A DNA stretch of 64,000 bases, taken from the NCBI GenBank assembly GCA_000499405.2, contig HG738138.1, positions 20,313,753-20,377,752 of the forward strand, read 5' to 3'. The notes under the pieces are model-generated. The model did no database searches. It had not been told where the DNA came from and saw only the letters and a program-made list of their open reading frames with translations. This DNA comes from Onchocerca volvulus. Taxonomy: Eukaryota > Nematoda > Chromadorea > Rhabditida > Onchocercidae. Both the position numbers and the translations under genes were made by a program. Positions 1-24,372 of the stretch are shown here, in pieces. The stretch's first letter is position 1, and each line of letters opens with the position of its first letter.

Positions 1-191
1 CTATTTTTCTGCGTGTTTTAATTGTGCAAAAGTTTTAAATTCTCAGTAAAATGATAACCATTATCAATGCTTCTCTTTCGTATACCATTTTCTGCATGAA
101 CTTCCTTAGACAATATTACCAAGGCACTATTTTCTTTTCGGTCACTTTGTTTTAATGTTACACTGCCAATGTGTTTCTCCTGAATCCACAT

Positions 192-255
192 AAAAACGTG
201 TCATTTTATCTTACTTTCAGCTTAAAAACGTTTCATTTTATCTCACTTTCAGCTT
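192..255. repeat. 32-bp tandem duplication
   Basis: Two adjacent 32-base copies (192-223 and 224-255) differ at only about two positions, so the duplication is recent. Each copy contains a TTTCAG string that resembles a 3' splice site, but no exon follows. Confidence 0.8.
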
Positions 256-1924
256 AAAAATACCATCACGAGGTACTCTGGCTGATAGTATAATACGTTC
301 ATGTTTATCAAATCTACTAATTCTTTCATCTTGATACTTTTGAAATTACAGAAATGCACTTTTAAAATGATTTCTATCTTGATGTTATTGAGATGCAGTA
401 TCTCCATCAATTCCACGTGAAAATCAGATGACGCTGAGATACGTAACAGATTTAGAAATATGACGCAATTCATCGCATTATAAGTTATGCATTCAAAGAA
501 TATGGTAGATCTGTTACATAATTTCAACTGAACTGTTTGATCTAATAAATCAGTGAGATGCAAAAAAACAGATCATGCATGGATCATTAAGCAATACCGA
601 AATATGGAATATCTTAAGAAGCAAAATTATAATGATTTATATCCAAGTAAACATCAAGACACAAACAACAATAAAATTAGATGAAGGTGAGGATTCTGTA
701 AAAAGTCATCAAAAGTGTCTGTCTGGCTGTTGTTTCGAGAGCAATAAAACAATCATCGCAGAAAAGATACTCACTTCTTTTTCTGAAAGATCACTTAGTC
801 ATCTGTCACACATGATGGTCAAACTCCTTCGAAAATTGAAATTATAGAAGAAATTTGCTGTTCTTCAGTATGTATTTTCATTCACTTTATTTTCAGATAT
901 GTCTCAATTACAGTTGGAAGCGGAATTTTTTAGCCTTAAATATTGAATTCAGAAAAAACATAAATTAGTCGATAAATCGATGAAGTGTTTAATCGATTAG
1001 TCATTTATCTTGAAATTATTAAAAATTCAATTAAATCGTTTCACTTAAAAGTTTATAAAGATCATCTTATTGATTATGTAAACTCATGAAAATTTTGTCG
1101 ATTTCGAAGTTTGATTGATTGACTTTGGTGATATATTTTTCCGGATGTACAGAAGTTACACAATTCCATTAAATTTATCTTCACATTGCATTACTCAGGT
1201 GACATCGTATCAGGTAATGATACAATAAGACTATTAAAATCTAGCAATCTTATCATAAATAATCGATAAATGATTGATGTAGCAAAATTAATTTTTTCAC
1301 AGTCTGATTTGTGAAATAAACAAAAATTCAATAAGCAGTGTTTGAGTGCAATAAAAAAAAAAAATAATCGTGCAGCTTCATGCTGTGTTGGAATAGCTGC
1401 CTTCTGCAGTAAACTTCTCGGTATAACTGATAAGCGTTCTGCCCGTTCGTTCATTTCTCGCCACAGCAAGAACCGGATGATGATATCACACATATGTCCT
1501 ACTAAAATGCATGCATTTAATCAGAAGTCAGCAATTTTTCGATTCAAGCAGAAGTGTGTGTGTGTATCTACAGTGCTGTTTCCATCGCTGCTCCGTTCAG
1601 CATTTTTTCGATTCATTTCATCTCTCGTATTTTTAGACTTCTATTCGCAATTCAACATCCCGCCTCATTGTTTGTTTTGCTTTGCACTATCACTGCGTCC
1701 TTTCGAACATTTATTTTCCGATAATTTCATTAAAAAAGACAAAAATAATATGCCAGTCTCGATATGATTGTTCCATATGAATTCCTTCCTATCGATACAA
1801 AAAAGTGGCGCTGAGCAAATGAAGGACGAAGATTAGAAAAAGTTGTTTCCGAAATATAGAAACTTTGAAATTTTCGATACAATTTTGGAATTTTCGTAGT
1901 TTTCTTTTTAAAAATAAACAGTTA

Positions 1925-2215
1925 TAATACAATATAGATTAGAAGTTGGGATATTTTGTCATATATAGTTCACTTTTCTCTCTTTCTAGTAAATCACTAT
2001 TTTGAAATATGCAATTTTCGGCACTAAATATATCTTTGAGGATTTATTTCCCTTCCATACTGAACATAAAAAGATGTAAAATAAAACATAGAAGGAACAT
2101 AGGGGAGAAATCCTCAAAGTTGTATTTAATGCTGAAAATTGAACATTTGAAAACTAGTGATTTAGTGGGAAGATAGAGAAGCGAATTGAAAAAGGTCAGC
2201 AAATTCTAATTTGAA
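1925..2215. repeat. Imperfect inverted repeat (possible foldback/MITE relic)
   Basis: The reverse complement of about 1925-2060 matches about 2085-2215. The best block pairs 2009-2036 with roughly 2113-2140, both reading TCAAAG..TATTTA.TGC.GAAAATTG in the same sense after complementing one, followed by a shared TAGTGATTTA string. The arms are diverged, with scattered mismatches and small indels, around a centre near 2070. A palindromic non-autonomous transposon is the simplest explanation; no target-site duplication was identified. Confidence 0.55.
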
Positions 2216-2877
2216 GAGTTTCCATCTGTGATTTCGAGTTTGAGGTCAACAAGATTTTCCGAATACTTTTGTTTTTTTTCTACGTAATACCACCACTCAC
2301 CATTCATACTGAAGTTTTTCAACTTTATCACAAATAATAACAATGATAATATATGTGCATTCCGGTTCTATCTTTTCTGTTCAAATGTTTCTTTCTTTTT
2401 TTTCTCTCTCTCTCTCTCTCCCTCTTTTGATTTTTCCATTACTCGAGCACTATTGCTCACTTGTAAATATACCTTCCCCATCATTCGACAGGTTGTTTAC
2501 TGCATATCAAGTTTTTTTTTGCTTCTCAAAATCCATTTAATTTATTTTCAACCGCTGAAAGACGCAGTTTTGTTCGAAGACGATCTTCGACACAACACAC
2601 ATTCCCTCATTCTGCCTCAGCAATCTTCACTCTTATCTGTTTGATAGTTTAGTGAAGAACGGATTATTGAAGACAACTGCCTTCACAAACCAACGTATCA
2701 GTCCTCCAGCCGTCCACTGCTCTTTTGTGACTGTTGATAATTACTGCACAAAAATTTTGTTTATCAGCATCAACGATCATTTCTTTGGCTTCCACTTCTT
2801 TCAAATCGATTATTCAAAATCTGAATTTAACCTTCAGCAACGTTTAATTGAAGAAGCATCATCGGTAGGATAACAAT

Positions 2878-13266
<10,389 letters not shown>

Positions 13267-15216
13267 TTTTATAAATGGGACACCTCAGTTTTACTTATAT
13301 TCGGAATTATATCAGGCAGAATAGATCGTTTCATCAATTTACCGTGTTCCAATATGATGTTTCTTTACTATAAATCTAGTATAAGTAGGGGAATTTTCAA
13401 AAGTTAATTTAACTTTTCGATTTGTTTTTACTGCGAATTAATTGAAAAATATTTGATAAAATATATCCTTAATTTTTTTTTTCTGCCTCTTCAAAATATC
13501 GGATTGTATTATATGTGCATATCGCGCACAATTCGGCAAATTTCGAATAAGTTTTGAAATAATCTCTATCTCCATTCCATTAGACTTTTGAACTGTTAGA
13601 TATCGTCTTACATGTGATCCCTGTGAATGAATTTTTTTTCTTTTTTTTTTAAATTTGATTTTAGTAATATTTTTAGTTTATGAAAAAATATCGTTAGTGA
13701 ATTTTTATTATCAAATAAATGGGTTGTTTGCACTTATGCTTTTTATTAATTTTTATCAACCTGCAGTTCTATGTTACATGTTGTACTTTAGTTTATTTTT
13801 TAATTTATGAGTAATTTTTTAAATGTTCATTGAGTCTATATTCTTTGTCATTTTTGCATCATTTACTCTTCAAATTATTGTTTTCATCGTCATTTTTATT
13901 CTGATTTGCGTAGATCATAGATTCTCTAAATTTTTGATAAAGTTTTCTTGTGCAATTTTCTCTTGTGTAAAAAGAAAGAAATGAATCAAACTAAAAGGCA
14001 AATATTGAAAATATTGAATTCTGTTAGAAAGAGTAGTTAGTAAAATGGAGAATAGTTGTAATATAATGAAATGGAAGAAATAGCAATATTAAATTGAAAA
14101 TATTTCGTAGTTGACGAATGGAATTGAGGAAATGTCTAGAAATTGCATAAACTTATAAGAAAGTCAATAGTATGCATAATTGCACATGTTGTTTAGCATG
14201 ATGAGCATCGATGTTCAATTTTTCGTGAAGTGGACAGAATGTTACAAGTGAATGGAAAATTTTTCTTTTATCTTTTTACTTTGTGGAAGTTGCGGCATGT
14301 TGTCGATTTTCAATTCCGATTTAACTAACCCATGCACTTAATATATTTGCTTTGCATCATAGTTGCAGTTGTTGATAAAATAAAAAGTATTCGTCATTTT
14401 AGATGTTTGTTTTTGAGCACAAAAAAATTTTATAACGGTGAAAAAGACTTGGAAGATTAGCTGAACTTCTCTTCCATTTGAGAACATAAAAACATTTTAC
14501 TCACATTTAATGAATTTCTATCATTGCCTAGTGCTGGTTTATAAGTAAAATAAATCAATCTGAACTACTAAATGTCCCTTCTTGAAAAAATATTTATAAT
14601 TGATTTCTTGTTAGAAGATTTGCTTTGCTTTATCTTTGTGATAAATTAGTATTCTTATTCTGTCAGTAAATTACATCAGCGAATGAGATGACAAAAGCAA
14701 TAGCAACGAAATATATCTGCGCAAGCCGACTTCGAATGAATTCATAAGTATAGTTCATTGCTGATTATTTTTCAAATCTCATCTCTTGTAAATCATTATG
14801 CCCATAATGACACAATCCACAACTGAAAAGAATTGTTTGCAATCTGCAAATAGCTATACAGAGTTTTTTGTAGAAGTTGCTTATTCCTGAGATAAATGTA
14901 TTCTTTCCATACAATAACGCTCAATTTAAATCTTTAAGGAATTGATAATTTTTCGATTAACTACAGCACCAATTGAAATCTGAACGAATTCCAATAAGAT
15001 AAACATTTTTGATAATTAATTCTAATAGCAATTGAATCATTTCGGTGGTAATTCTTGTTGCCTACAACCCAATAATGTTAAATGATCCTAAATTGGCAGC
15101 AGATTAGAAATCTTCACTTGTTCATTGATTATTTCAAGCAATAAGCGTATTTAAAAGTTTTAGAATCTTTTGAACACATATATTGTAAATATTCTAGACA
15201 ATGAAATGTGATAAGT
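13267..15216. other. Convergent 3' intergenic region between eat-6 and troponin I
   Basis: The two genes converge here. Apart from 3' UTR sequence and A/T-rich filler with polyadenylation-like strings on both strands, no gene, RNA or repeat was recognised. Confidence 0.6.
13715..13720 (+). promoter_or_regulatory. Candidate polyadenylation signal of eat-6
   Basis: An AATAAA lies 449 bases after the eat-6 stop codon. Other A-rich variants occur nearer and further out, so the cleavage site in use is not certain. Confidence 0.45.
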
Positions 15217-15222
15217 TTTATT
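15217..15222 (-). promoter_or_regulatory. Candidate polyadenylation signal of troponin I
   Basis: The plus strand reads TTTATT, so the minus-strand transcript has AATAAA 67 bases after the troponin I stop codon, a normal spacing for a short nematode 3' UTR. Confidence 0.6.
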
Positions 15223-15288
15223 TAAATATTTTATCGAGTAAAGTTATTGAGTAAATATAAGTAGCAGCATTATGGGCAATATGCTTTT

Positions 15289-18200
15289 TCATTTCTTCCA
15301 GTCAATGATGGCTTCTTTCTTCGCCTGTAAAAAACGGTACTTTTATTCAAACTACTGAGATATATTATGGATCGACTAATTCAATCATATCATTCTATCA
15401 TGAATGACGAATGACAACTGCCATCTTTTGTCTTTTTGATGAAATGGCAAACAAAAATGTATAAAAGCAGTGACCCGAGAGTGCTCTTGTTATAATCTCG
15501 ACATGCACCACTAAATGTATGTCTTGCTTCAGTGGATTTAATGATCACTGATCAATGACTGGTACAAAATTGAACGGGAAAGGAATGATAACTTCCAATA
15601 GGTTGGGAAATTCCGCATTGTTTATTTTACACTCTCTGTTAAAATTATTTCTGATACCAAGATGTAATGCCAAATTAAAATATCCATTAACTTTCAAAGA
15701 TATTTTTGTGCACATAGAGTAAACCATTATTTGAAAAAGTAAAATTTGATTAAAACGAATTTAAATGAGAACTAATCTACTTTAGAATCAATCGACTTTA
15801 TCTTTATTTATTATTGCTAATAGAAATTTATCATATCTTCTGCATTGTCCTAAAATGTTTTGTAGTTTGGATTTCAATTAAATTTTCTATACTTTTTGTC
15901 GCGGCCTTTCTTTTTTTAATACAAATTTCTTGAATTTCTTCTTCGTTCTTTCTATCAGCAATGATAAGATATACAGCACTTGGGATGTTACGTTACAGTT
16001 ATAGGAAAAATGTACGTAATACGGGTGGAAGTAATAAATCGATGTAGAAATTTGACATTACATTAAATTTCATTTTTCCTTGATAGTTCCTTCTAAAAAA
16101 CATAAAATAACTCAACGATTTTTTTTCTTGAAAAAGAATTTCGAGCCTTGAAATAATTGAGATTCTCTAAAACTTTAGATTTATACTTTTAAATTTGAGT
16201 TCGATAAAATTTCACGTTTTTAGAACTACAAGATAAAGCATTGACCACTTTGTCACTTTACTTTGAAGCAGTTTAGAGCAGCGTACTTTTGATTTACATT
16301 CGCTTAAAGATTTAGATTTTGCAAAATCTCATAATTAAAAATTTCATAATGAAATCTCAAAAGCTATGAGATTTTACTGTGAGATTTCTAAATTTCACAG
16401 TTCAGAATCTCCTAGTTTTTGTAGTCAAAATGTAAAACTTGTCTCTAAATTAGGTGTAAATTTACAAGTTTTGAAACTTCCGATTAAAATTAAAGTAGAT
16501 TTATGATTGGACATAATTATTAATAATTTCGTACACTGTATAATCTTATATTATAAATTTAATATAGCTAAATTGACCTTATTTTTAATATATGCGGAGA
16601 TGTGATTGCATGAGATATAGTTAGATCTCTGAACGTAAAGAGATGAAAGATGAGAATCGGTAGCAGAAGGATATATATGCATATTTTACAATTTTTATCT
16701 TGATAGAATGCATAAAACTTGGAGATTTCAAAGAGGCATACCTCTTTTAAAGTGAATTTATTGCTTTCCACATTTTTCAAGTTGGTACGAAAGTCGACGA
16801 AATTCTGATCCTTCTTCTTTAATTTACTGAATCTAAAATTCTCTTTCCAGTTATTTAAAAAAATCAGTGTTTTATATATAGGAAGATAAATTAATTGCAT
16901 ACTTACTTCAAAGAAGTTAGATCATTAGCAAATTAGTGAGTTGCTTGGCTGTTTCACTAACTTGTGTTAACATAAATCTGATTCGTTAAGGAGCTATTTA
17001 TTGAATTTCTCTATTGGAACAGTAAAATGAAATGAAAAACAATAATGCCAACCTGGTATCCGTCTTGGATATCTTCTTTAAAGTTGGTTTTACGCTGCAA
17101 ATACGTGACCATTGATGAAATAAAAAATGTCACAAGACTATATATGCGAACTAATATTAATAAACAATTTCAAATTTTATCTAAAAAAAAGAATAAGTCA
17201 TTTGAAAAAAAGACTTAACAACTCACAATTTGCCTCTTAGGTCGTTCACTGAAATAGTTAATTCATTGATTTCAAAATCTTTCTGACGTACAATATAATT
17301 AATATCATAATGTTCACTTTCCAGTTGCAGCAGTTTTTCAGCCATGCCATTCGCAATTTCTTCCAATTCTTCTAAACGAATTTCATTCATAAACACTTTT
17401 TTTAAGAACCAGAATTTTAAAGAAAGACAAATTCCCGATATCCTGAAGAAATTAGAATGCTGTCCATCTGTAATCTAGACTTATTAGATCTTCCATATAT
17501 TTAAATTTATTTAGTTCCAATTTACGCGATCTTAGACAATGATTATAGTAGAAATACTACCTTGGATCATCCCAAGGATCGTTAACTAATCTAATATATT
17601 GGCGAAGCAACGCCACATGTGTATCACTAGTAATTATTTCATCTAATTGATGTGCAAATGTGAAATGCATAAAGGACTACAGCCAAAATTGAAGTAAACG
17701 GAAAAATACAATAGAAGAACAACAAAAGAACAACAAAATCTCTTCGTGAAAGTCTTCCAGCATCTTTGCGCTTTCACGAATTTATTTTCGTCACTTTCCT
17801 CTGGAAATTAATAGGCTTCAGCAGTAAATCAATCGTATTTCACTCATTTTCTCCGTTTATTTGCCTAATTGAGACAGTGAGTGCTCATTATTGTTCACAA
17901 CAGAACCGTTGAGAGAAGTGTCGTCTCACGTGCCTACGTTTATCTAAATGACAAACGTAACGTAACCAAATGTGTGCTGTTCCTATGCGTTCGCTTGCAT
18001 GTGATCGTTTTTAATTGTTCAACGATTCATTCATTATAAAGTGAACTCAATAATTTCTACAAGCATATTAGGAAATATATTTGTGATGTCTTTAATGTTA
18101 GAAAGTCTTTAATGCCATCACAAAAAGGTTCGTTTATGATATAAAGAGAAAGAGGCATTGTGGCTGACTGCTTAACAAGAAATGCTTCCTTCACTTTGTT

Positions 18201-19173
18201 TTTTATTAAATTTTCCAAGTAATTTACGGATATAATCATTTCTCAATCCTCATATATTTTAAATAAGTTCGATGATTTGAATTTCAATTGAAATCTGTGC
18301 TGTAACCATTTAATGTTTTCTTTCACTTGTTTGGTAATGCATGGGATTTAAATGATGCGATAAAATGTGAATATAATTCACTCAAGGCATTCATGAATTA
18401 TTTTAAAGATGCTTCTTCTTTTCATTATACAATAGAGTGCATCACCACGGGCTTTTGCATGCATGTATTTGCTTGTGGATTTTTAAGGATTCTTAAGCGA
18501 AATTAAGTTGCATTGAGAATTTCACTACAAAGCGAAATTAAAATAGCAAACCATCAGGAATGTTATCCAGATCGGGCAAAGGCATGATACGTTCCTGTAA
18601 GACACGCTGTCTTTCCTGCTCTTTGAGCATCTGCTGTTGCTTCAGATCTTCTGCCGCTTTCATCATCAGTAATTTCTATAACATATAATCTACTAAGAAA
18701 TCGATAATTTTTTTAAATTTGGCAGCATACGCCTTCTCATATTTCCAGAAATTTTGCAGTTTCAAATATTAGTACTACAAATGACAAACCCGAAGCTTCT
18801 TTTTTCTTTCTGGAGTAAGGAAACCCTTTTTGGCTTTCTTGGCACGGCTAGCCTCTTCCAGACGTTTACGTACTTCTGCTTTCTTACGTGCTTTTTCTTC
18901 TGCAGCTTTCTTCGCCTAAAATTTGCTAATACTACTTCTCACAATTGCGATTACTAAGTTTTTATCAATAATGGACTTGATAAATAATCAGTCAATTGGA
19001 AGAAACCAGTAAATTATAAATTATATCATTTATTTGCAGAAATTATTTACTACCTTGATATCATCATCGCTCTGCGTACCACCATAACGAGTGTTTGTCA
19101 CAATTTCAGGATAAATTTCCATTTTTATTGTCTTTTCTGTTTCCAAATTCCATTCCTCGATTTCTTCTTCCAT
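15289..19173 (-). CDS. tni: Troponin I, muscle thin-filament regulatory subunit
   Basis: Inhibitory subunit of the troponin complex; it holds tropomyosin-actin in the blocked state until Ca2+ binds troponin C. Minus-strand exons in transcript order: 19173-19054, 18915-18790, 18675-18552, 17395-17227, 17094-17053, 16832-16742, 15324-15289. All phases agree and give 235 residues. Signatures: [14 protein letters not shown] followed across the junction by [15 protein letters not shown]; then [15 protein letters not shown] and [10 protein letters not shown] (inhibitory region), [10 protein letters not shown], and a short C-terminus ending DWKK. The first 40 residues are an acidic extension rich in Glu and Thr that I do not know from the best-studied nematode copies. 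The start is the first ATG after the acceptor AG at 19209-19210; the same frame is open to that acceptor, so a 5' exon is possible. The acceptor of exon 4 (A-rich, ending 17396) is weak. The paralogue class (unc-27/tni-1/3/4) is not resolved. Confidence 0.92.
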
Positions 19174-19208
19174 TGCTGTTTTGATGTTATAGTTCACCAA
19201 TTTTGGAT

Positions 19209-19220
19209 CTAAAAAGCAAA
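19209..19220 (-). promoter_or_regulatory. Probable 5'-most splice acceptor of troponin I (cis or SL trans)
   Basis: On the minus strand a T-rich run ends in TTTTTAG directly before the exon at 19208. The first ATG lies 35 bases further on. With no ATG-bearing upstream exon recognised, this may be a spliced-leader trans-splice site. Confidence 0.45.
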
Positions 19221-22200
19221 TATTCAAGATTGGTAGATTTATTAGGATCCAGAGATGTTGAGACTTTGAAGTTTAGCTAAGCAATTTGAAGATCTTTTAA
19301 ATTTTATAAAATATGGCAAATAAAATACGAAAAAAGTAGCCCGACAGTATTGTCAGTGAAGCCGTTAGTTAAGTGAGCTAACATTTGGGATTTGATCAGA
19401 ACTAGTCTTCCGCAGAAATGTTTGCAAAGCAATCAAACCAGTGGTATATGCTTTCGAAATTTTCCTCATCAACTTGAAATTTTGTACTGTGTTGAGTTAG
19501 CTAAAGTTAAATAAAACGAAAAGTTAGAAAGCATTAGTATGTGGGACGTTTCAAGCAAAACATTTATAACTTTATACTCATTTCAGCTGGCTAGCAAATT
19601 GTTCATTTGTGTTGAAGTAAGCGGAAAACTCGAAGAAATTTCATTGCTAAATGATTTCGAAATTATCACTGAAACAATAAACTAAAACGTGAGTGATGGT
19701 GAATTGATAATACCATTTCGAACGAGTCACATTGATAGGATTCCAGAAATCACAAACTGAATAGCTTCGTTTCACAGAAAAGTCTGTGTTTGCCTGATAA
19801 GTGAGAAACATTCTTTATATGGTGATGGAATAAATTCATGATAATTAAAACTTATCATCTCACATTTCCGATCGTGATGTAGATCATTATTCTTTGTAAT
19901 TATCCAATTAATAGCAAATTATTTTCAAATCAGAATTTCAATATTCATAATTCTTTACTGCAGTATTATTCATTACTTATATTATTTCACTATTCGTAAT
20001 TCCCTGTAGCAGTATTATTTATTACTTATTATGTTGTGGCTCAAAGTACAATAGCTAAAAAAAAAATTATTTTTTTGAATTAGGTCAAAAATTGAAACTT
20101 GGCAAACTTTTCATGATTTCTGAATTTTATAGTTCCAATTGTTATAACAAATCAATGTACAATATTACTTGTCTTTCTTATTTTTAGGATTGTTAGACAA
20201 CAAGTTTCATAAATGAAAGAACAAAAATTATCGATTCAATAAAAAAAAAACCTCAATTAAATGCAAAAATCATTCATTGATGCGAACATTTCAATTTCCC
20301 CCTTTCCCCCCCCCCTTCGATTGTTTAGAATCTGAGAATTCTGGACACTTTCGGAATTTTTCGAAAATTTCATACGTTCATCATTGCACTTACACAATCA
20401 TCTGAAGAACATAAACACGAAATTCTTTCCTAAAAGCATATTCCAAATATACTTTTTTTAGTAATTAAGCAAGTTCCTGAAGTTCGCTGGTCTCCTAATT
20501 TTTGATATCACTCTTCACAGTTTAAAATTAGGTTTGACTTCTTGGTGAAAGTGGTCATGTATTTAAGACATAATGTGATAATGAAATTAAACTAGTTTTG
20601 ATTTTTTCGGAATTTTTTTTTTCTTTTATTATAGGACATTTACTAAATTTGATTCAAATTATACTGATGTATGAACATAATACTTATTAATATCGTCGAG
20701 CCATATTTTTATAAAAGTTTAGTGATATGGAGAAATTTTTCATCATGAATTCATTTGATCTGATAGTTACAAATGGACAAAAGTGAAATTTGTTGTAAAA
20801 CACGTTAATGAGGGTTGGCAATTAATTGAAGTAATATTTTAATATTCTTTTTTTTTATTTAGAAGAATTCCAGAGATTTTTCAGATTTGGCGAAGAATTT
20901 TGCACTAAATCTTGAATTGCATTAGTCAAAGATGTATCAATTCAAAACTCGAATTGCTATCTATATTTATAGGAGTTACAGCAAACCAATTCTTGTTAAA
21001 TAAACAATGATGCTGTGAAAAAAATCGAGAAACTATTACTGCCAGAAAAAGGAAAAAAACAAAAACAAAAAGAAAAAATCATTTATAGGATTTTTAATCA
21101 ATAATTTAATTTAAATTAATTTCCTCTTCTCGAAGAAATATCTCGTAGGAAAAGTTTTTCCTTTTTTTTTCCTTTTTTTTTTCCTAATTTGTTTGAAAGG
21201 AATTTTTTTTTTGTTGAACAAATATCAAAATACACTTAGTTGTTATTTTATTAGAAAAACTCATACGAATACATGCTTGTTTTCTGAATGCTGAGCACAT
21301 CTGTATCGTAGTATTGAATGAAAATATTAAATACATCAATATTTTATTTCCCATAACACGGCCAATTAAAATACCATTCATGACTTTCAGAGATACGACT
21401 ATCCGATTTCTAAGTAATCAGACTGCGAACTCCTGACATGACTATAACGAGGGTAAGTTTTTTTAGCAGTTTCCGTCCATTCTCAGTCCATATGTCCTTT
21501 CTCCAGATGTCTTCCTCCCCTTCCTCATCTCACCTTATATACTTTCTTCATATGTGTTATCACCACTTGATGGTGCACCTTATATCTTATCTCCCTATGT
21601 CTTATCACCCAATGTTATCAATGCATATCTGTTAAGTCCATTGGTGCTCAGTCCATACATTCTTAGTCCAGAGATTAAAAGCTGAGAAGGAATGGCTAAT
21701 TGAAAATGGTCATTCTTAATGTCCACACATCAATCTTTCTACTCATTTATTCATAGGATGAGCAGCTTATATTAGATTTTTTTGGAGTTATCTATGAATC
21801 AAAACTGACATCTTTTGACATTTTGATGTTACTTTGATTCGTTTTCTGATTCTGTTCAATAATGCGATGCTTAATTGAACAAGAAGATTGATTGATCAAA
21901 GCTATGAAAGCTAGATATGAGCCATCAAATCTATGTTCACACGAAACTTCAGAATTTCAGGTGGAGAAAATAAAAAACCTTGACATCATTTCCAATTCAT
22001 CATTTTTGCAAGGTTGGATCAAGAAACTTGTCCTTCTTTAACAATTCAGCCACTGAAAACTTGATAGCTATGCAAAATTATTAAATAACTTGTAAAATAT
22101 CTAATTTATGACAATATATTCTCTTTTTTCATATTTCTAGTCATTTTTATACTTTCTTATTCACTAAGATGTTTCAAATTTGAACGGTCCAATGATTTAT

Positions 22201-24372
22201 TCAGATAAATTAACTGAATTATAGACATATTATTGATTCAGCAAACATTGATTTCATTTCATTTTCTTGTCCTTTTTTTATCTTATTAAATATCGTGCAA
22301 AATTTTACAGCACCTTCTGTTTTTCACCCATTAATGTGGCAAGCTTTCTTCGCCCATGGTATAAGTTTGCGATACTTTTTTGATATGTGCTGTCATCTGA
22401 AGTATCATTTTTCGAATTGGACTATTGTTGTATATAGGCGAATTCATAATACCTGGATATAATATGATAAGACGGAATTTTATGAAGGATGCTCTCGCAT
22501 ACTTCCAAATAAAATTTGATATTAAACGATAAAAATCACAAAGAAGATAAGGGACAGTTTGAAAATTAAAATTCAGCAATATTGATTTGGTTAGTTTTTG
22601 AACAATGTTTTTAGGAATTCTTTCATTCTTTTTGTCGTCTGCTGATATAGAATTTCGATAGAATTATTGTGGTATATTGTCTGTTAAAGAAGTGATTTTT
22701 AATTCAAGCGATTCAAAGATATTATGAGCTAGCGTTAAATATGGTATAATCGACTAACACATTTTTTTCCTTAACCACGAATTTGAACTTTAAGTAACAA
22801 GTAAATGATATTAAAACAGTGGAATTTCTTCCATTTCATTTTGTTGATTCAAAGAATATGCAATGGTTTAATGATTTACAACATGAAATCTTCCAGAGAT
22901 GACGCAGCAAGTAGATATGGTGCATAATTCTAATTGAGCAATAAGATGTGCAGTGTTATTCATATTGTATATATAGTATTGAACATTTGAACAAAGTTCT
23001 GATAATCCTAACAGTTTTTGGTATTTTTGTTCAAACCATTCAAAATTCTCATGTTTTAGATTTAGATATCGATCATTTATCTGAAATAATTTTTTAAATT
23101 CGTTAAAATTAAAATTATTTTGCAAATTAAATCAAATTTGTATTTATAACAATTTATTAAACTTGCTAATCACAATTAAATGAAATTCAAAAATCATAAA
23201 TTTGTTATAAACTGAGTGAATATTTTGATGTCTTAGAATCAAGAAAGAAGAAGAATATTAACGATGATAATCTGAAGTTGATAAAAAGGAAAAAACCAGG
23301 CTGTCCATATGTTTGTATGCTATTTGATAAGCTCTGTTCAATTTCATGAAAGCAATGATATGATAAGAAATGTTCCACTAATCATTCATTATACCACATC
23401 AGACAATTTTTGAGCAAATGCCATACAATTTAAACTCTTTTATTCACTTGACAATCTGATATATTTTCATGAAGGGCAAGAAGAAAATGATCAATCCTTG
23501 TTCCGATAAGTTCCATAATCAAAATTTTCCATTATTCCCTCATTACCTTAAATGGAGCAATGATGCTTTCCTTTTTCATAAATCAAATAAAAAAGCACAG
23601 ACACTGTAATACTAGAAGATATCACTTGTAGTTTTTATAACTTTTGAAATAGTTCCATTACAATTTCTGCAGTAAGCAACAATTCGCAGAAAAAAATATA
23701 TAAAACACTTTTTGCTTAATTTTAATAAATAATTCAAAAAAATCGTTACTTCAAATGTCTGACTGTGATGTATCTTAATGATACTGTTCGATAATTGCAT
23801 ATTTATTTGTATTTATTTCATTTAAATTTTTCATTCGAATTTGAAATATTTATGTTATTATATCCTTATCTTATATTGTTTAAAAAATTTATTTCAAAAT
23901 CAACCTATTCTTTTAATTAAATAATGGATTATACTTTTAATAATATAAAATATTCCTCTTTTTATTTTCAATTTGTCGGAGAGAAGTTGATATTATCAAT
24001 ATCATTTATTGCAAAAGAAGAAGGGTCACATATTGCATCTTATCAGAATTACTGTTTAGAACAAACTGTAATAAAAATATAATATCAAGTCATAATATTC
24101 TTTCTTTCAATCATTTCTTCCTGTACTTGACTTCTACCATTCCAACATTTTTGTTTTTTACATATTAAAATCGTTTTTCTTCTTATCACCTTGGCGATAT
24201 ATATTTTGACCGACATTCCTAAGCATCTTTTGCTTGATCTCATTTCTCTTGCAAGTAAGAAATTATCAAATTGACGAAGTTTGTTTGCTGTCATGCCATA
24301 TCATCCTATCATATACATAGTTTTATTTTAAATGGAACTATGTAAAAGTAATGAAATTGGAATGAATATCAA
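19221..24372. other. Gene-poor interval upstream of troponin I
   Basis: No conserved coding sequence was recognised on either strand. The interval should include the troponin I promoter (minus strand). It contains a 49-bp imperfect tandem repeat (19942-20033), a C-run near 20300, T-rich runs near 21160-21220 and a loosely repetitive stretch of TCCATATGTC/TTATCACC-like words at about 21480-21670. Confidence 0.5.
19942..20033. repeat. 49-bp imperfect tandem duplication
   Basis: Copy one starts at 19942 and copy two at 19991; both run TATTC.TAATTC, then CAGTATTATT.ATTACTTAT, with a few substitutions. No coding content. Confidence 0.7.

Larger units (their letters stand above)
1..2877. other. 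Gene-poor region upstream of eat-6
   Basis: No convincing gene is seen. Open frames of 60-140 codons on both strands (for example near 250-560, 575-847 and 1342-1767) have no recognisable motif, no splice context and AT-driven composition. The stretch holds a 32-bp tandem duplication near its left end, an imperfect inverted repeat around 1925-2215 and a CT-rich tract near 2400-2425. The part from about 2.3 kb to the start codon at 2878 is richer in pyrimidines and probably carries the eat-6 promoter and 5' UTR. An AG ending at 2837 after a pyrimidine run is a candidate cis- or SL trans-splice acceptor. The promoter call is positional inference only. Confidence 0.5.

Noticed and set aside
249..847. 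Two opposed frames of 104 and 90 codons
   Set aside because: No motif, no splice context, and composition expected of AT-rich noncoding DNA.
1342..1767. 141-codon plus-strand frame and the overlapping minus-strand frame
   Set aside because: Phe/Ser/Arg-rich sequence with no family resemblance. It may be promoter or UTR sequence of eat-6.
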